A stretch of DNA of 64,000 nt from Aurantiacibacter atlanticus (GTDB lineage: Bacteria > Pseudomonadota > Alphaproteobacteria > Sphingomonadales > Sphingomonadaceae). This document shows, in pieces, positions 26,983 through 36,124 of this stretch. The notes under the pieces were generated by a model, which saw only the letters and a list, made by a program, of their open reading frames with translations, made no database searches and was not told the DNA's origin. The DNA lies in assembly GCF_001077815.2 (NCBI RefSeq), contig NZ_CP015441.1:149960-213959 (forward strand). The letters run 5' to 3'. Each line of letters starts with the position of its first letter. The first letter of the stretch is position 1. Position numbers and translations under genes: made by a program.

Positions 26983-28373
26983 CGTGGCAGGTCCTCAATC
27001 CCTACGACCAGGAATGCATTGGCAGCGTGGAGCTGGTCGACTGGCCACAAATCGATCGTTGGCTCGACGAGGCGCGCGCGCTGCACGAAGACCGGCAAGC
27101 GCGGCTCCCCGCCCATGAACGCATCGCCATCCTGCAGCGCGCCAGCGTGCTGATGCGCGAGCGCGCGGAGACGCTGGCAATGCAGATTGCGCGCGAGGGC
27201 GGCAAACCCATCATCGACGCGCGCGTGGAAACCAGTCGCGCCATTCAGAGCGTCGAACTGTGCATACACGAATTATTCGCCAGCGGCGGGCGCGAAATCC
27301 CGATGGACCTGACGCAGGCGGGGGCAGGACGCAAAGCCTATACTTTCCGTGAGCCGATCGGGCCGGTCGTGGCGATCTCCGCTTTCAATCATCCTCTGAA
27401 CCTGATCGCCCATCAGGTGGGACCGGCGGTTGCAAGCGGATGCCCCGTACTGGTGAAACCGGCCAAGGACACGCCCCTTTCCTGCAAGAGCTTCGTCGAA
27501 ATCCTTTATGAAGCCGGACTCAATGAAAATTGGTGCCGTTTCGTGCCGTGCTCGGACGAGGTCGCCGAAAAAATGGTCACCGATCCACGAACTGCGTTCT
27601 TCTCCTTCATCGGTTCGGCCAGAGTTGGCTGGATGCTCCGCTCCAAACTGGCCCCTGGCACCCGCTTGGCGCTGGAACATGGGGGCGCGGCCCCGGTCAT
27701 CGTCGATGACAGCGTTGCGCACGCCAAGGTAATTCCTCCGCTCCTGAAAGGGGGCTTTTATCATTCTGGTCAGGTCTGCGTCTCGGTGCAGCGCGTGTTC
27801 GTTCCGCGCGCCGAATTGCCGGACTTCGCTGCCGAGCTCGCTGCGGGAGCAGAAGCGCTGACGGTGGGCGATCCGACCAATGCGGAAACCCAATGCGGTC
27901 CGCTCATTCGTCCTGCCGAAGTCGACCGCGTCGAATCCTGGGTCGATGCAGCCGTTCAGGGCGGCGGCAGGCTCGCCGCAGGGGGTAAGCGCACGGGTTC
28001 CACCCTTTACCAGCCCACGGTCCTTGTCGATCCGCCCGACGACGCCGATGTATCGCGGAAGGAAGTGTTCGGCCCTGTGGTCTGCATTTACGGATACGAC
28101 GACGTCGATGCTGCGATCACGCAGGCGAACGCGCTTCCCTACGCCTTCCAGGCGGCTGTGTTTACCGACCGAATGTCCTGGGCCGATTACTGCGTCGAAG
28201 CGCTGGCCGCGTCAGCCGTAATGGTCAACGATCATACCGCATTTCGCGTCGACTGGATGCCGTTCGCAGGACGCCGTCAGTCGGGTCTCGGAACAGGCGG
28301 TATCGGTTACACGATGGCCGATATGAGCGAAGAAAAGATGGTGGTCGTGAATTCACCATCCAGCGTCCGATGA
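26979..28373 (+). CDS. aldehyde dehydrogenase family protein
   Basis: About 464 residues. Rossmann NAD(P) site around 'AISAFNHPLNLIAHQVGPAV' and 'VLVKPAKDTP', general-base Glu in 'ALEHGGAAP', and catalytic Cys in 'YHSGQVCVSVQR'. Start taken as ATG 26979, eight bases after GGAG and overlapping the TGA of the ThDP gene; a GTG three codons earlier is possible. It oxidises an aldehyde to the acid. Tight coupling to the ThDP enzyme suggests the two act on one pathway, but the substrate cannot be read from sequence. Confidence 0.9.
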   Translation: MTWQVLNPYDQECIGSVELVDWPQIDRWLDEARALHEDRQARLPAHERIAILQRASVLMRERAETLAMQIAREGGKPIIDARVETSRAIQSVELCIHELFASGGREIPMDLTQAGAGRKAYTFREPIGPVVAISAFNHPLNLIAHQVGPAVASGCPVLVKPAKDTPLSCKSFVEILYEAGLNENWCRFVPCSDEVAEKMVTDPRTAFFSFIGSARVGWMLRSKLAPGTRLALEHGGAAPVIVDDSVAHAKVIPPLLKGGFYHSGQVCVSVQRVFVPRAELPDFAAELAAGAEALTVGDPTNAETQCGPLIRPAEVDRVESWVDAAVQGGGRLAAGGKRTGSTLYQPTVLVDPPDDADVSRKEVFGPVVCIYGYDDVDAAITQANALPYAFQAAVFTDRMSWADYCVEALAASAVMVNDHTAFRVDWMPFAGRRQSGLGTGGIGYTMADMSEEKMVVVNSPSSVR

Positions 28374-28849
28374 CCTTGAGCGCGGCGAAACGGCTTGCGC
28401 CCGTTTTGATTCTGGCCAGCTTCGGCCTCGACCAATTGTCGAAAACCTGGGCGCATTCTTTCGTTGGTTCGGGTAACGTGATCGCAGTGTTCCCGGGCTT
28501 CAATCTAGTCGCCATCACCAATAGCGGCGTGGCATTCGGATTGGCTGGTGAAGCAGCACCGGTTATCCTTATCGCGATCGGCGTTTTGCTTTCGGGACTA
28601 CTCGGGATTTGGCTGATGAGAACCAGATCGGCCATCCATGCGCTCGGCTTGAGCCTCGCGATTGGCGGAGCGCTCGGCAACGTTGCGGACAGGCTGATGT
28701 TCGGTGCTGTCAGAGACTTCATCGATTTATACTGGGGTACTCTTCATTGGCCATCATTCAATCTGGCCGACGTCGCGATCGTAGTGGGACTGGGGCTTTT
28801 GGTCCTGATGGGCGAAGAGCAGCCTGAAAACCGCCCCGACATGAACTGA
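28370..28849 (+). CDS. lspA: signal peptidase II (lipoprotein signal peptidase)
   Basis: 159 residues, four TM helices, and both catalytic aspartates in their motifs: 'NVADRLMFGAVRDFID' and 'FNLADVAIVVG'. 'LDQLSK' near the start is the first conserved LspA box. It cleaves lipoprotein precursors in the inner membrane. The ATG overlaps the aldehyde dehydrogenase stop (ATGA). Extra lspA copies are common in mobile metal-resistance clusters (for example the pbr operon), so this is probably a cargo paralogue, not the housekeeping gene. Confidence 0.95.
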   Translation: MTLSAAKRLAPVLILASFGLDQLSKTWAHSFVGSGNVIAVFPGFNLVAITNSGVAFGLAGEAAPVILIAIGVLLSGLLGIWLMRTRSAIHALGLSLAIGGALGNVADRLMFGAVRDFIDLYWGTLHWPSFNLADVAIVVGLGLLVLMGEEQPENRPDMN

Positions 28850-29045
28850 GTTTAAAATAGCGTAAGGCAGGGACGGGCTTAGGAATCCACATAGCGCGGG
28901 CGAGCGGAACACCAGCGCGCTCCTGATGCCGTCCGTCGCGCCAGAACGCCGCTCCGTCGCGATCTCGCTTGCACCTACAGTAACTGTAGCACCCATCTGC
29001 TGATGGAACTCGCGCTATGTTAGCGCTCACCACAGGAGATTTTCA

Positions 29046-29681
29046 ATGACACTTCAACTTGGCGACACCGCACCCGATTTCGAGGCCGACACAACCGATG
29101 GCACGCTCAAGTTCCATGAATGGATGGGTGACGACTGGGCGGTGCTGTTCTCGCACCCTGCGGATTTCACTCCTGTTTGCACGACGGAACTTGGTGAGGT
29201 TGCCCGCATGAAACCGGAATTCGACAAACGCGGCGTTAAAGTGATCGGTCTCAGCGTTGATCCACTCGAAGACCACCGATCCTGGGCAGGCGACATAGCC
29301 GAAACCCAGGGTCATGCTCTCAACTTTCCGCTGATCGCGGACCCGGCTCGTGAAATCGCCAATCTCTATGGAATGATCCATCCACAGGCCGACGACACTC
29401 TTACCGTACGCTCGGTCTTCGTAATCGGGTCCGATAAAAAGGTGAAACTTACGCTGACCTATCCCGCGAGCACGGGACGAAATTTCGAAGAGATCCTGCG
29501 GGTCATCGATTCGCTGCAACTGACAGCCGACTACAGCGTGGCCACGCCTGTGAACTGGCAGCATGGCGAGGACGTCATCATCGTGCCCTCGCTCAGCGAT
29601 GAAGAAGCGCGTGAGAAATTCCCAAAAGGCTGGGAGACGGTAAAACCTTATCTGCGCGTCACACCGCAGCCGCAGGATTGA
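29046..29681 (+). CDS. 1-Cys peroxiredoxin (Prx6 type)
   Basis: 211 residues with the thioredoxin fold and the peroxidatic site 'DFTPVCTTE' (the only cysteine in the protein, near residue 46), and the Prx6-type C-terminal extension ('VNWQHGEDVIIVPSLSDEEA'). It reduces H2O2 and organic peroxides in the cytosol. CAGGAG lies eight bases upstream of the ATG. It stands between the lspA operon and the peroxygenase gene, with its own ~196-base upstream gap that should hold a promoter. Confidence 0.95.
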   Translation: MTLQLGDTAPDFEADTTDGTLKFHEWMGDDWAVLFSHPADFTPVCTTELGEVARMKPEFDKRGVKVIGLSVDPLEDHRSWAGDIAETQGHALNFPLIADPAREIANLYGMIHPQADDTLTVRSVFVIGSDKKVKLTLTYPASTGRNFEEILRVIDSLQLTADYSVATPVNWQHGEDVIIVPSLSDEEAREKFPKGWETVKPYLRVTPQPQD

Positions 29682-29800
29682 TCGCGGCAAAAGGGGCAAT
29701 GCGAGACTTATCGGCGGGAGCATAGTCAAAAGCGAGCCGGTTGGTTTCGCTGTGGCTGGCTCGGCACCGATATGCCAAATCGAAAGGACGGTATTGGTCT

Positions 29801-31093
29801 ATGAATCGTTCCATAAAACAGAGCGAAGAACTCATACCGCAAGGGCCCGTCGACAGCACACTCCATTTCCTGAGGCGGCCCTATGACTTCGTAAGCACGG
29901 TCTGCTCGCGAACCGGTGGCGATATGTTCGAAACCCGCCTGTTGCTCCGGCGGACTGTGTGCCTGCGCGGCGAAGCTGCGGCCGAGATGTTCTACGATAA
30001 AGCGCGAATGTCGCGCGACGGCGCGATGCCGGAACCGGTTCGGGCGACTTTGACTGGCAAGGGCGGAGTCCAGGGTCTGGATGGCGAGCGGCATTTGCGG
30101 CGCAAGGAAATGTTCGTGTCGTTGCTGACGCAAGAGCGTGTCGAGGCTCTGGGAGAGAAATTCGAAAAAATGTGGTTGGCCCAGCTCCCGGCATGGACCC
30201 GGGAAACGCAGGTAATCTTCTACGAAGCGCTGCATCCCATATTGGCCGAAGCAGTGTGCGACTGGGCCGGAGTGCCACTACCGGCTGAAGAGCGCATCAA
30301 GCGAACTCGCGACCTTGTTCTACTCTTCGACCGCGCGGCCGCGCTCGGCTTGGGCCATTTTCAAGCCCGGCGCGCTCGCAGCCGGTCCGAAGCGTGGCTC
30401 GCTCGCATCATCAAGGATGTGCGCGATAGCCGTCTGGTCCCACACGCTGAATCCGCGCTGGCTGTGATCGCTGGGCACCGGGATGAGAATGGCGCGCTGC
30501 TAAGTCCCAAGATCGCCGCCGTCGAACTGCTGAACGTTCTGCGCCCAACCGTCGCAGCGTCTGTCTATATCACTCTCCTGGCGCATGCTCTCCATTCGTT
30601 TCCCGATTTGGCTCCGACCCCTGCATCCGATCGCTCTGATATGGGCTATTTCGTCCAGGAAGTGCGCCGGTTCTATCCCTTCTTTCCTGCGGTCGCTGCC
30701 AGAAGCCGAAAGGACTTCCGGTGGCGAAATGTCCGTTTTCCCGCCGGGCGACGTTTCCTGCTCGACTTGCACGCAACCAACACTGATCCTCATCTCTGGA
30801 ACGAGCCGGAAACCTTCAATCCGGAGCGCTTTCGCGAGGAAGGCATTTCCGCGTTCGCATTGATCCCTCAGGGCGGCGGCGATGTTCCGAAAAATCATCG
30901 CTGCCCCGGCGAGACGGTCGTGCTCGAAGTGATGGAGCGCGCGTTGCGAATGCTTCTTTGCGAATTGGAATATCGGCTCCCCGCCCAGGACCTGCGCATC
31001 GATCGTTCCCGGATGCCGGCACTGCCCGGTAGCAAGATCATTCTCGCAGATATCCGGCGCAGTGAGCAGCCTGCGAAGGAGACTTCAGGATAA
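29801..31093 (+). CDS. cytochrome P450 of the CYP152 peroxygenase type
   Basis: About 430 residues. The haem-thiolate loop reads 'GGGDVPKNHRCPGE', close to the CYP152 motif, and the Arg-Pro pair that replaces the usual acid-Thr pair of P450s is present in 'NVLRPTVAASVYITLLAHAL'. CYP152 enzymes use H2O2 directly to hydroxylate or decarboxylate fatty acids and need no reductase, which fits the absence of ferredoxin genes. Start set at 29801 (AAGGACG upstream); an earlier ATG at 29741 extends into non-conserved sequence. Its peroxide use contrasts with the peroxiredoxin next door. Confidence 0.88.
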   Translation: MNRSIKQSEELIPQGPVDSTLHFLRRPYDFVSTVCSRTGGDMFETRLLLRRTVCLRGEAAAEMFYDKARMSRDGAMPEPVRATLTGKGGVQGLDGERHLRRKEMFVSLLTQERVEALGEKFEKMWLAQLPAWTRETQVIFYEALHPILAEAVCDWAGVPLPAEERIKRTRDLVLLFDRAAALGLGHFQARRARSRSEAWLARIIKDVRDSRLVPHAESALAVIAGHRDENGALLSPKIAAVELLNVLRPTVAASVYITLLAHALHSFPDLAPTPASDRSDMGYFVQEVRRFYPFFPAVAARSRKDFRWRNVRFPAGRRFLLDLHATNTDPHLWNEPETFNPERFREEGISAFALIPQGGGDVPKNHRCPGETVVLEVMERALRMLLCELEYRLPAQDLRIDRSRMPALPGSKIILADIRRSEQPAKETSG

Positions 31094-31359
31094 CCAGGAA
31101 TGTGTTGAGATCTGTCAGGAAGGAACGTCCGATTGCGCAGAAAGCGAGGCGCATGGCTCTTTGGGAAGCGTCGATGCCATGGTCAGGAAGCATGATGCTC
31201 GGCTAAGGGCAACCTACTGCTATATCATTTGGCCTCCGCTCAGGAGCCGCTCTTGTCGAAGCATTCGCCCGTTTCCGGGACTGTGTCTCGGATAGCATCC
31301 GCAACTCCCCGCTTTTCGGGAGGCTGTTGCAATTCAGTGTACCGCCGAATGGCCTATCT

Positions 31360-31827
31360 TCACCTTACCATCAGCAGGCCGATCACGCCCAGCACCATCG
31401 AGGCTGATCCGAAAATTGTCTTTGCGAGGGACATCTTGCGAGCGACGGCACCTCGGTGAATCCGCTTTCTGACCTTGTCCATACCGGTCCTGAGACCTGC
31501 CGTTCCGTCCCAGACATCAATTATTCCCCAAGTGAGGAGAGCGACGGCGACGATCTGGGCATAGCTGTCGACGTCGAGACGTCCCATGGCGAACGATATG
31601 GTCGCGCCCGCCATCACGGGCAGCATGATGATCTTGACGACGTCGATTGCGCTCAGAACCGACCGATGGTGGCGTGAGGAGATGGAGGGGAGCAGGAAAA
31701 GGGGCCGCTCGCAGAGCGTGCAGATTTTGCCGGGATAGCGCGACATCCATCCCGGCATAAAGCCCCTGCAGGAGGGGCATCGGACCTGCGGCTCGTCGAC
31801 GATCACGGCCCGTCCTCCCGAGCTCAT
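31360..31827 (-). CDS. zinc-ribbon membrane protein
   Basis: About 155 residues from ATG 31827 (AGAAGG upstream, ATGA overlap with the preceding gene). Two CxxC pairs, 'CPSC' and 'CTLC', form an N-terminal zinc ribbon, followed by two or three TM helices ('VVKIIMLPVMAGATISFAMG', 'AQIVAVALLTWGIIDVW', 'GSASMVLGVIGLLMV'). Family not recognised. Coupled to the secreted Cys-rich protein, so the two probably act together at the envelope. Confidence 0.7.
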   Translation of the reverse strand: MSSGGRAVIVDEPQVRCPSCRGFMPGWMSRYPGKICTLCERPLFLLPSISSRHHRSVLSAIDVVKIIMLPVMAGATISFAMGRLDVDSYAQIVAVALLTWGIIDVWDGTAGLRTGMDKVRKRIHRGAVARKMSLAKTIFGSASMVLGVIGLLMVR

Positions 31828-32186
31828 GCCTTCTTTTGGCATTTCGCTTTTCGGCAATCATTCCGAACGTCGCATTTCGCCTGATCGCCGCAGTCCTGCT
31901 TCTCCTGTTTGCAGTCGTGGCATTTGACCATTTCGTCCAGCGACATACGGCGCTGCTTGCGCTCGACACTGTCTTCGAGCGTCGCTTTCGCCTTCGCTTC
32001 CCGGGCGACAAGATCGAGCATCTGCCGGGCCACATTGCCGGTGCTCTGATTCACCCCATCGGCGATCGTCTTCGTGGCGGCAGCGTGTTCGTGCATTTCA
32101 TCCGCCGCTAAGGCGTCCTGTGCTGCTGCCGGTACGGCCATGAAAGCTCCTGCCATTGCAGCGGCTGCCATCATCTTCTTCAACAT
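31824..32186 (-). CDS. secreted protein with metallothionein-like Cys tail
   Basis: 120 residues: signal peptide (1-~22, 'AVPAAAQ'), a helical middle, and a C-terminal 33-residue tail with six cysteines at 89, 92, 99, 105, 111 and 116, mixed with Lys and Asp. The layout CxxC-x6-C-x5-C-x5-C-x4-C resembles small metal-chelating tails but matches no family I know. GAGGGA precedes the ATG. Periplasmic metal binding is a guess from composition and from the metal-resistance cargo nearby. Confidence 0.72.
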   Translation of the reverse strand: MLKKMMAAAAMAGAFMAVPAAAQDALAADEMHEHAAATKTIADGVNQSTGNVARQMLDLVAREAKAKATLEDSVERKQRRMSLDEMVKCHDCKQEKQDCGDQAKCDVRNDCRKAKCQKKA

Positions 32187-32318
32187 TGTTAGTTCCCTCT
32201 TCTTTCCGGTTGCCCGGGTGGTTGATGCACCGGTGGCGCGTGATGCCCCTTGCGGAGCGGTTTCGCGGAAGGTGAATGCCTCCCGGACCTTTGAGGCGCT
32301 TGCGCGCGAGCATGGGCG

Positions 32319-32528
32319 TCATCGCCAGAAGCCGTCGCGCCTTTCGCCGCTGCGGTTGTCGTAATTTTCCTTGTCGTCGTATCCGCTCTTGCGAATGCCG
32401 ACCTCGACGCGATCGCCTCCGGCATTGCGGATGTGGAGGTCGCGCAGGTCCACCCTGTTACGGTGTGCCCAGTCCTCGGCGGCTCGCTTGCTTCCGAATG
32501 TGCCTACGTCTTCGTAATCGAACGCCAT
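32319..32528 (-). CDS. small hypothetical protein
   Basis: 69 residues, charged and soluble ('FDYEDVGTFGSKRAAEDWAHRNRVDLRDL'). A strong AAGGAGG lies seven bases upstream of the ATG, which is why I accept it. No family recognised. A similar start-and-length style is common among small conserved proteins of mobile elements. Confidence 0.65.
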   Translation of the reverse strand: MAFDYEDVGTFGSKRAAEDWAHRNRVDLRDLHIRNAGGDRVEVGIRKSGYDDKENYDNRSGERRDGFWR

Positions 32529-32695
32529 CGTGATCCTCCTTCAGGCCTGAGTGGCTTGCCAAAGTGATTGGGTTGGTGGGACAGAGCTCGATCCGAGCGC
32601 GTCCTCGATGTGCCGCCCGACGCTCGTCTGAGTGGGCCGCTCTCCAGCGAGAAGACGCAGGTGGCCTGCACTCCGTTCAGGAGCGTGTCGATCAT
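32504..32695 (-). CDS. possible small protein coupled to the upstream gene
   Basis: 63 residues starting at ATG 32695, which overlaps the TGA of the gene at 32692-33087 (ATGA) and has GGGAGAAG upstream. Against it: low-complexity Arg/Ser-rich composition and a 25-base overlap with the better-supported gene at 32319-32528. Kept only as a possibility. Confidence 0.3.
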   Translation of the reverse strand: MIDTLLNGVQATCVFSLESGPLRRASGGTSRTRSDRALSHQPNHFGKPLRPEGGSRWRSITKT

Positions 32696-33087
32696 GTCGT
32701 CTTCTCCCGCCAAAATTCGTTCAGGCGGCGCGGCAAGAGCGCGAACACGCGGTTCATTCCGAGCGGCGCTGCGAACTTGGTTGCGAGATTGACGAAGATC
32801 ACGGCGATCGATCCGACGATCACCGCGATGAGGATGGCGAGACCTATTGCGACGCATTCGGCTACCATCTGCTGGTTCGCGACCATTTCGCGCATGTCGG
32901 CGCATCCCTGGACCCCGCGCAGATCCAGATCGCACGCCACGAAATTGTCCCCCTCCACCAATTCGGCGAGTTCCTGCAGTCCCGCCTGCTTCACGACGTT
33001 GGAAAGCGTCGGCTGTTGCTCAAGAACGGAGTTTAGACTGTCCTTCTGCGGGGCGTTGGCGATCAGGTCATGCTGGGTCTTGTCCAT
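32692..33087 (-). CDS. hypothetical protein with one TM helix pair
   Basis: 131 residues from ATG 33087 (TAGGAG upstream). The N-terminal ~80 residues are acidic and soluble with three cysteines ('VACDLDLRGVQGCADM'); a hydrophobic stretch near 82-112 ('AIGLAILIAVIVGSIAVIFV') anchors it. It starts 10 bases after the relaxase stop, so it is the next gene of the mobilisation operon. A role in entry exclusion or coupling is possible but not shown. Confidence 0.65.
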   Translation of the reverse strand: MDKTQHDLIANAPQKDSLNSVLEQQPTLSNVVKQAGLQELAELVEGDNFVACDLDLRGVQGCADMREMVANQQMVAECVAIGLAILIAVIVGSIAVIFVNLATKFAAPLGMNRVFALLPRRLNEFWREKTT

Positions 33088-33097
33088 TGCCGGTCTC

Positions 33098-36000
33098 CTA
33101 TCGGGCACGTTCGATGTTGCGTTCGGGAAGGTCGATCTGCGGCACCGCGCGCAGGCTCTCTTTGTCGACCGAGGGCAGGCGATCCGCGCTTGCTTCTCCG
33201 ACCTTCAGGTGTTCGGGGATCTTCGGATTGAAGTCGGGGGCTGCGCGATCGATGCGGGCATCCGCGATCCGCTTCTCGCCAAGCGTCTCGAGCGCGCTGG
33301 TCTTGTCGCCGGGGTTGCGGCCGATCTGGGCGAGCAGCTGGTCCCGATCGTTGGTGACGATCGTGATGTCGTCGCGCACGCGGGTCATCATCACCAGTGC
33401 GAGGCGCTGGTTCGAGAGATGGCGCGCCGACGAATGCATCTCGCCGATCGCCATGTCGCGAGTGTCACCCTGCGCCTGGTGCATGTTGATCGCGTAGGCG
33501 AGGCCCATGCGCTCGAGCATTTTGTCGTTCTGCTTGAGTTCGACCGTTTCCCCGTGACGGTTCTCGACCATGACGACGCCGCCCTTGACGCCGAGGATCC
33601 TCGCTTCCTCTGACTTCATCAACTTGCGGGCGTCGTCCTTCTCGGTCCAGCGGACCTTGTCGCCCTCGTGGATGGTTTCCTTGGTCTTCTCGGACAGACG
33701 CAGTGCGTCGCGTTTGTCGGCCGGGTCGATGCGCGACGGGTCGAAGCGCTTCAGCTTGCCGTTTTCGTCGCGGAGGAGCACCCTGCCCTTCGCGTCCAGG
33801 CCTTCGACATCGTATCTGCCGCGAGAAAGCCCTCCAGGGGCATTCTGGCGCATCACCTCGAGCAGCTGACCCTTGGCGTAGGTTGCTGCGTAGCGAAGCT
33901 CTTCGCGGGCCGCATGGGCCGGCCTGAGCGTATCGAGCGTCAACCCCTCGCCCTTGATCGACCCTTCGGCGCGCAGCCCGTCCTGCACCATCCGGTTGAG
34001 CGATGCGCGTGCGTCGCGACCGGAGGAATAGATCGCGGTCCGCTCGCGGGCCTCCGGAGGTAGATCGAGCCAGGTCTTCGCCGCGACCTGCAGATGGTCC
34101 TTGCCCGCCTCGACCACCTTGTCGCCGAGCGAGGCGAAGCTCTCGCGGAACCTGCCCGCGCGGGCGAGGCCCGAGGCTTCCTTCATGTGCTCGGTGCGCT
34201 GACGTAGGCTCGTGTCGAGCCGGGCCAGCGCGGGACCGTCCGCCTGGATCAGCGAGAAGCTCTTGCCCGCTTCGATTGGCTGCAGCTGCGCCTTGTCGCC
34301 GATCATCACCAGCTTCTCGACACCCAGGCGATTGGCGATGGTGAGGAGGTCGTTCATCGGCTTGTTCGCGACCAGCGACGCTTCGTCGAGCACGAGGATC
34401 TTGCCCTCGAGCGCAGCGCGCGATGCTTCGAAGGTTGGTCCGCTGCCATGAAGCGCACCGCGCAGATGCTGGTTCACGAACGAGGAGACGGTCTTAGCTT
34501 CGATGCCCTCCTTCACCGCCTCGCCGTTCGCCGTGCGTATCTCGGTCTCGTTGCGCAGGTCATTGACCATCTTGTTCGCGAAGGCGAGGCCGATCACGTC
34601 CCTGCCCTCCTCGCGCGCAACGCTAGCGATCGCGGAGATGAGGGTCGTCTTGCCGGCTCCGGCCACGCCCTGAATGACGACGGTGCGGTCGTCGCTCGAC
34701 AAGGCCAGCGTGCCGGCAGCGATCTGCTCGGCGTTGAGATCGTACTCGCCCGACACCGCGCGCAACCGCTCCGGGGCCCCGCCAGCCTCTATCATGCCTG
34801 GACCCGCGTCCTTCCCCGCAGCCACGTTGGCAAGGGTCGCCCGCTCTATCGCCACGTGTTCGGGGGTGGTGTATTTCTCGATCGCCCCATCGAGCCGGGC
34901 GCTCTTGCCTGGCAGCATCTGGCCCTTGTCGACCAGCGCTTCCATTCGCGCTTCGACGCCTTCGACTGTCACTCCCCTGACGCCGAGGTCGAGCGCGGCC
35001 TTCACCAGTTCGCCTCGCGTCCACGACGTCTCGCGCTCGCCGATCACGCGAACAGCGGATGCCGTTACGAGTTCGGTGCGCAGCTGCGTCGGGGTCAGAC
35101 CCATGCGCTGCAGGCCGTTCGTGGTCAGTTCGTCGGCGGGACGCGTGTAGAGCCGCGCGGTCTCCTGGACCGAGGCGATTACGGCGCGGACGCGTTCGGC
35201 CGTTCCCAGCGGTCCCTCGCGTCCGTTGTCGGTGCGGGCGCGCGCCTGTTCGACCATCGCCTTGGCATCGAACCCCAGTCCCTCGGCGCGCTTCGCCCAT
35301 TCCTGGCGAAGCGCCTGTTTGTCATCAGGATTGAGCTTCGGATCCCGGGTGTTCTTGGTGACGCCTCGCAGGAATTCGGTCTCGTTCGCGCGTCGGCCGA
35401 GCTTTTCGGCTGTCGCGAGTATGTCCAGTCTACGTTGACTGAAGGCTTCGATCACCTCACGCGAGACGCCTTGGATCTCGAACTGTCCGTGTTTTCCGGT
35501 AAGCTCGGTCCGATAGCCAAGCTTCTCGAGGTTCGTTCGGAGCGCGGCATTGTAGATCGAGCCCAGGACGGAATTGTTCTTCCAGACCTCGCCGTTCCAG
35601 AGTGCCTTCCAGTTGCCCGCCTTGTCCTGGGTGATCGCGGCGATGACGGCATGGGTGTGGTTCTGCGGATCGAGCTTGCGGCTCGTGTCGTGCTGGAAGA
35701 GCGCATACAGCAGTTTCCCTGTCTGAACCGCTTCGCCATTCGGATTGCGCGAATAGTCGCGCGCCTCGGCGAAATGCTTCTCGAGATAGGTCATGGTCGC
35801 CTTGACCGCCGCCTCCTGCGCGGTGAGGACGTGCTTGTCTCCGCCGAGCTGCGCCATGAGGCTTGCGGACTTCGGCATGGAGAAGGTGAGGTCGATCCCA
35901 GCTCTCCGGTTCTCGTTGCCGTTGACGATGGTCCCGTCGGGCAGCTTGCCATCGAGAACCCTCTCGAAATCCTCCTTCGTGACGGGACCGCTCAGGCCCA

Positions 36001-36124
36001 GCGCCTCGGCACCCTTCCCGCTCCATTTGCTGAGCTCGGCAGGGCCATCGCCGACATAGTAGTCGTCCTTGGCGAAGTAGTTCGCTGCTCCGCCTGCGGA
36101 GGAAACCGATGCGACGGACAGCAT
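33098..36124 (-). CDS. MobF-family conjugative relaxase-helicase (TrwC/TraI-like)
   Basis: 1008 residues. The N-terminal relaxase domain has the catalytic tyrosines (Y16, Y22, Y23) and the metal-binding histidine motif 'HDTSRKLDPQNHTH' (H145, H156, H158). A RecD-like helicase follows, with Walker A 'GVAGAGKTTLI' near residue 487, DEAS box ('ILVLDEASLV') and later helicase motifs ('VMIGDKAQLQPIEAG', 'NMHQAQGDT'). It nicks oriT, stays bound to the transferred strand and unwinds the DNA. The short length fits the TrwC/plasmid-type group. ATG overlaps the stop of the small gene at 36124-36315, which in turn overlaps the coupling-protein gene. Confidence 0.95.
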   Translation of the reverse strand: MLSVASVSSAGGAANYFAKDDYYVGDGPAELSKWSGKGAEALGLSGPVTKEDFERVLDGKLPDGTIVNGNENRRAGIDLTFSMPKSASLMAQLGGDKHVLTAQEAAVKATMTYLEKHFAEARDYSRNPNGEAVQTGKLLYALFQHDTSRKLDPQNHTHAVIAAITQDKAGNWKALWNGEVWKNNSVLGSIYNAALRTNLEKLGYRTELTGKHGQFEIQGVSREVIEAFSQRRLDILATAEKLGRRANETEFLRGVTKNTRDPKLNPDDKQALRQEWAKRAEGLGFDAKAMVEQARARTDNGREGPLGTAERVRAVIASVQETARLYTRPADELTTNGLQRMGLTPTQLRTELVTASAVRVIGERETSWTRGELVKAALDLGVRGVTVEGVEARMEALVDKGQMLPGKSARLDGAIEKYTTPEHVAIERATLANVAAGKDAGPGMIEAGGAPERLRAVSGEYDLNAEQIAAGTLALSSDDRTVVIQGVAGAGKTTLISAIASVAREEGRDVIGLAFANKMVNDLRNETEIRTANGEAVKEGIEAKTVSSFVNQHLRGALHGSGPTFEASRAALEGKILVLDEASLVANKPMNDLLTIANRLGVEKLVMIGDKAQLQPIEAGKSFSLIQADGPALARLDTSLRQRTEHMKEASGLARAGRFRESFASLGDKVVEAGKDHLQVAAKTWLDLPPEARERTAIYSSGRDARASLNRMVQDGLRAEGSIKGEGLTLDTLRPAHAAREELRYAATYAKGQLLEVMRQNAPGGLSRGRYDVEGLDAKGRVLLRDENGKLKRFDPSRIDPADKRDALRLSEKTKETIHEGDKVRWTEKDDARKLMKSEEARILGVKGGVVMVENRHGETVELKQNDKMLERMGLAYAINMHQAQGDTRDMAIGEMHSSARHLSNQRLALVMMTRVRDDITIVTNDRDQLLAQIGRNPGDKTSALETLGEKRIADARIDRAAPDFNPKIPEHLKVGEASADRLPSVDKESLRAVPQIDLPERNIERAR

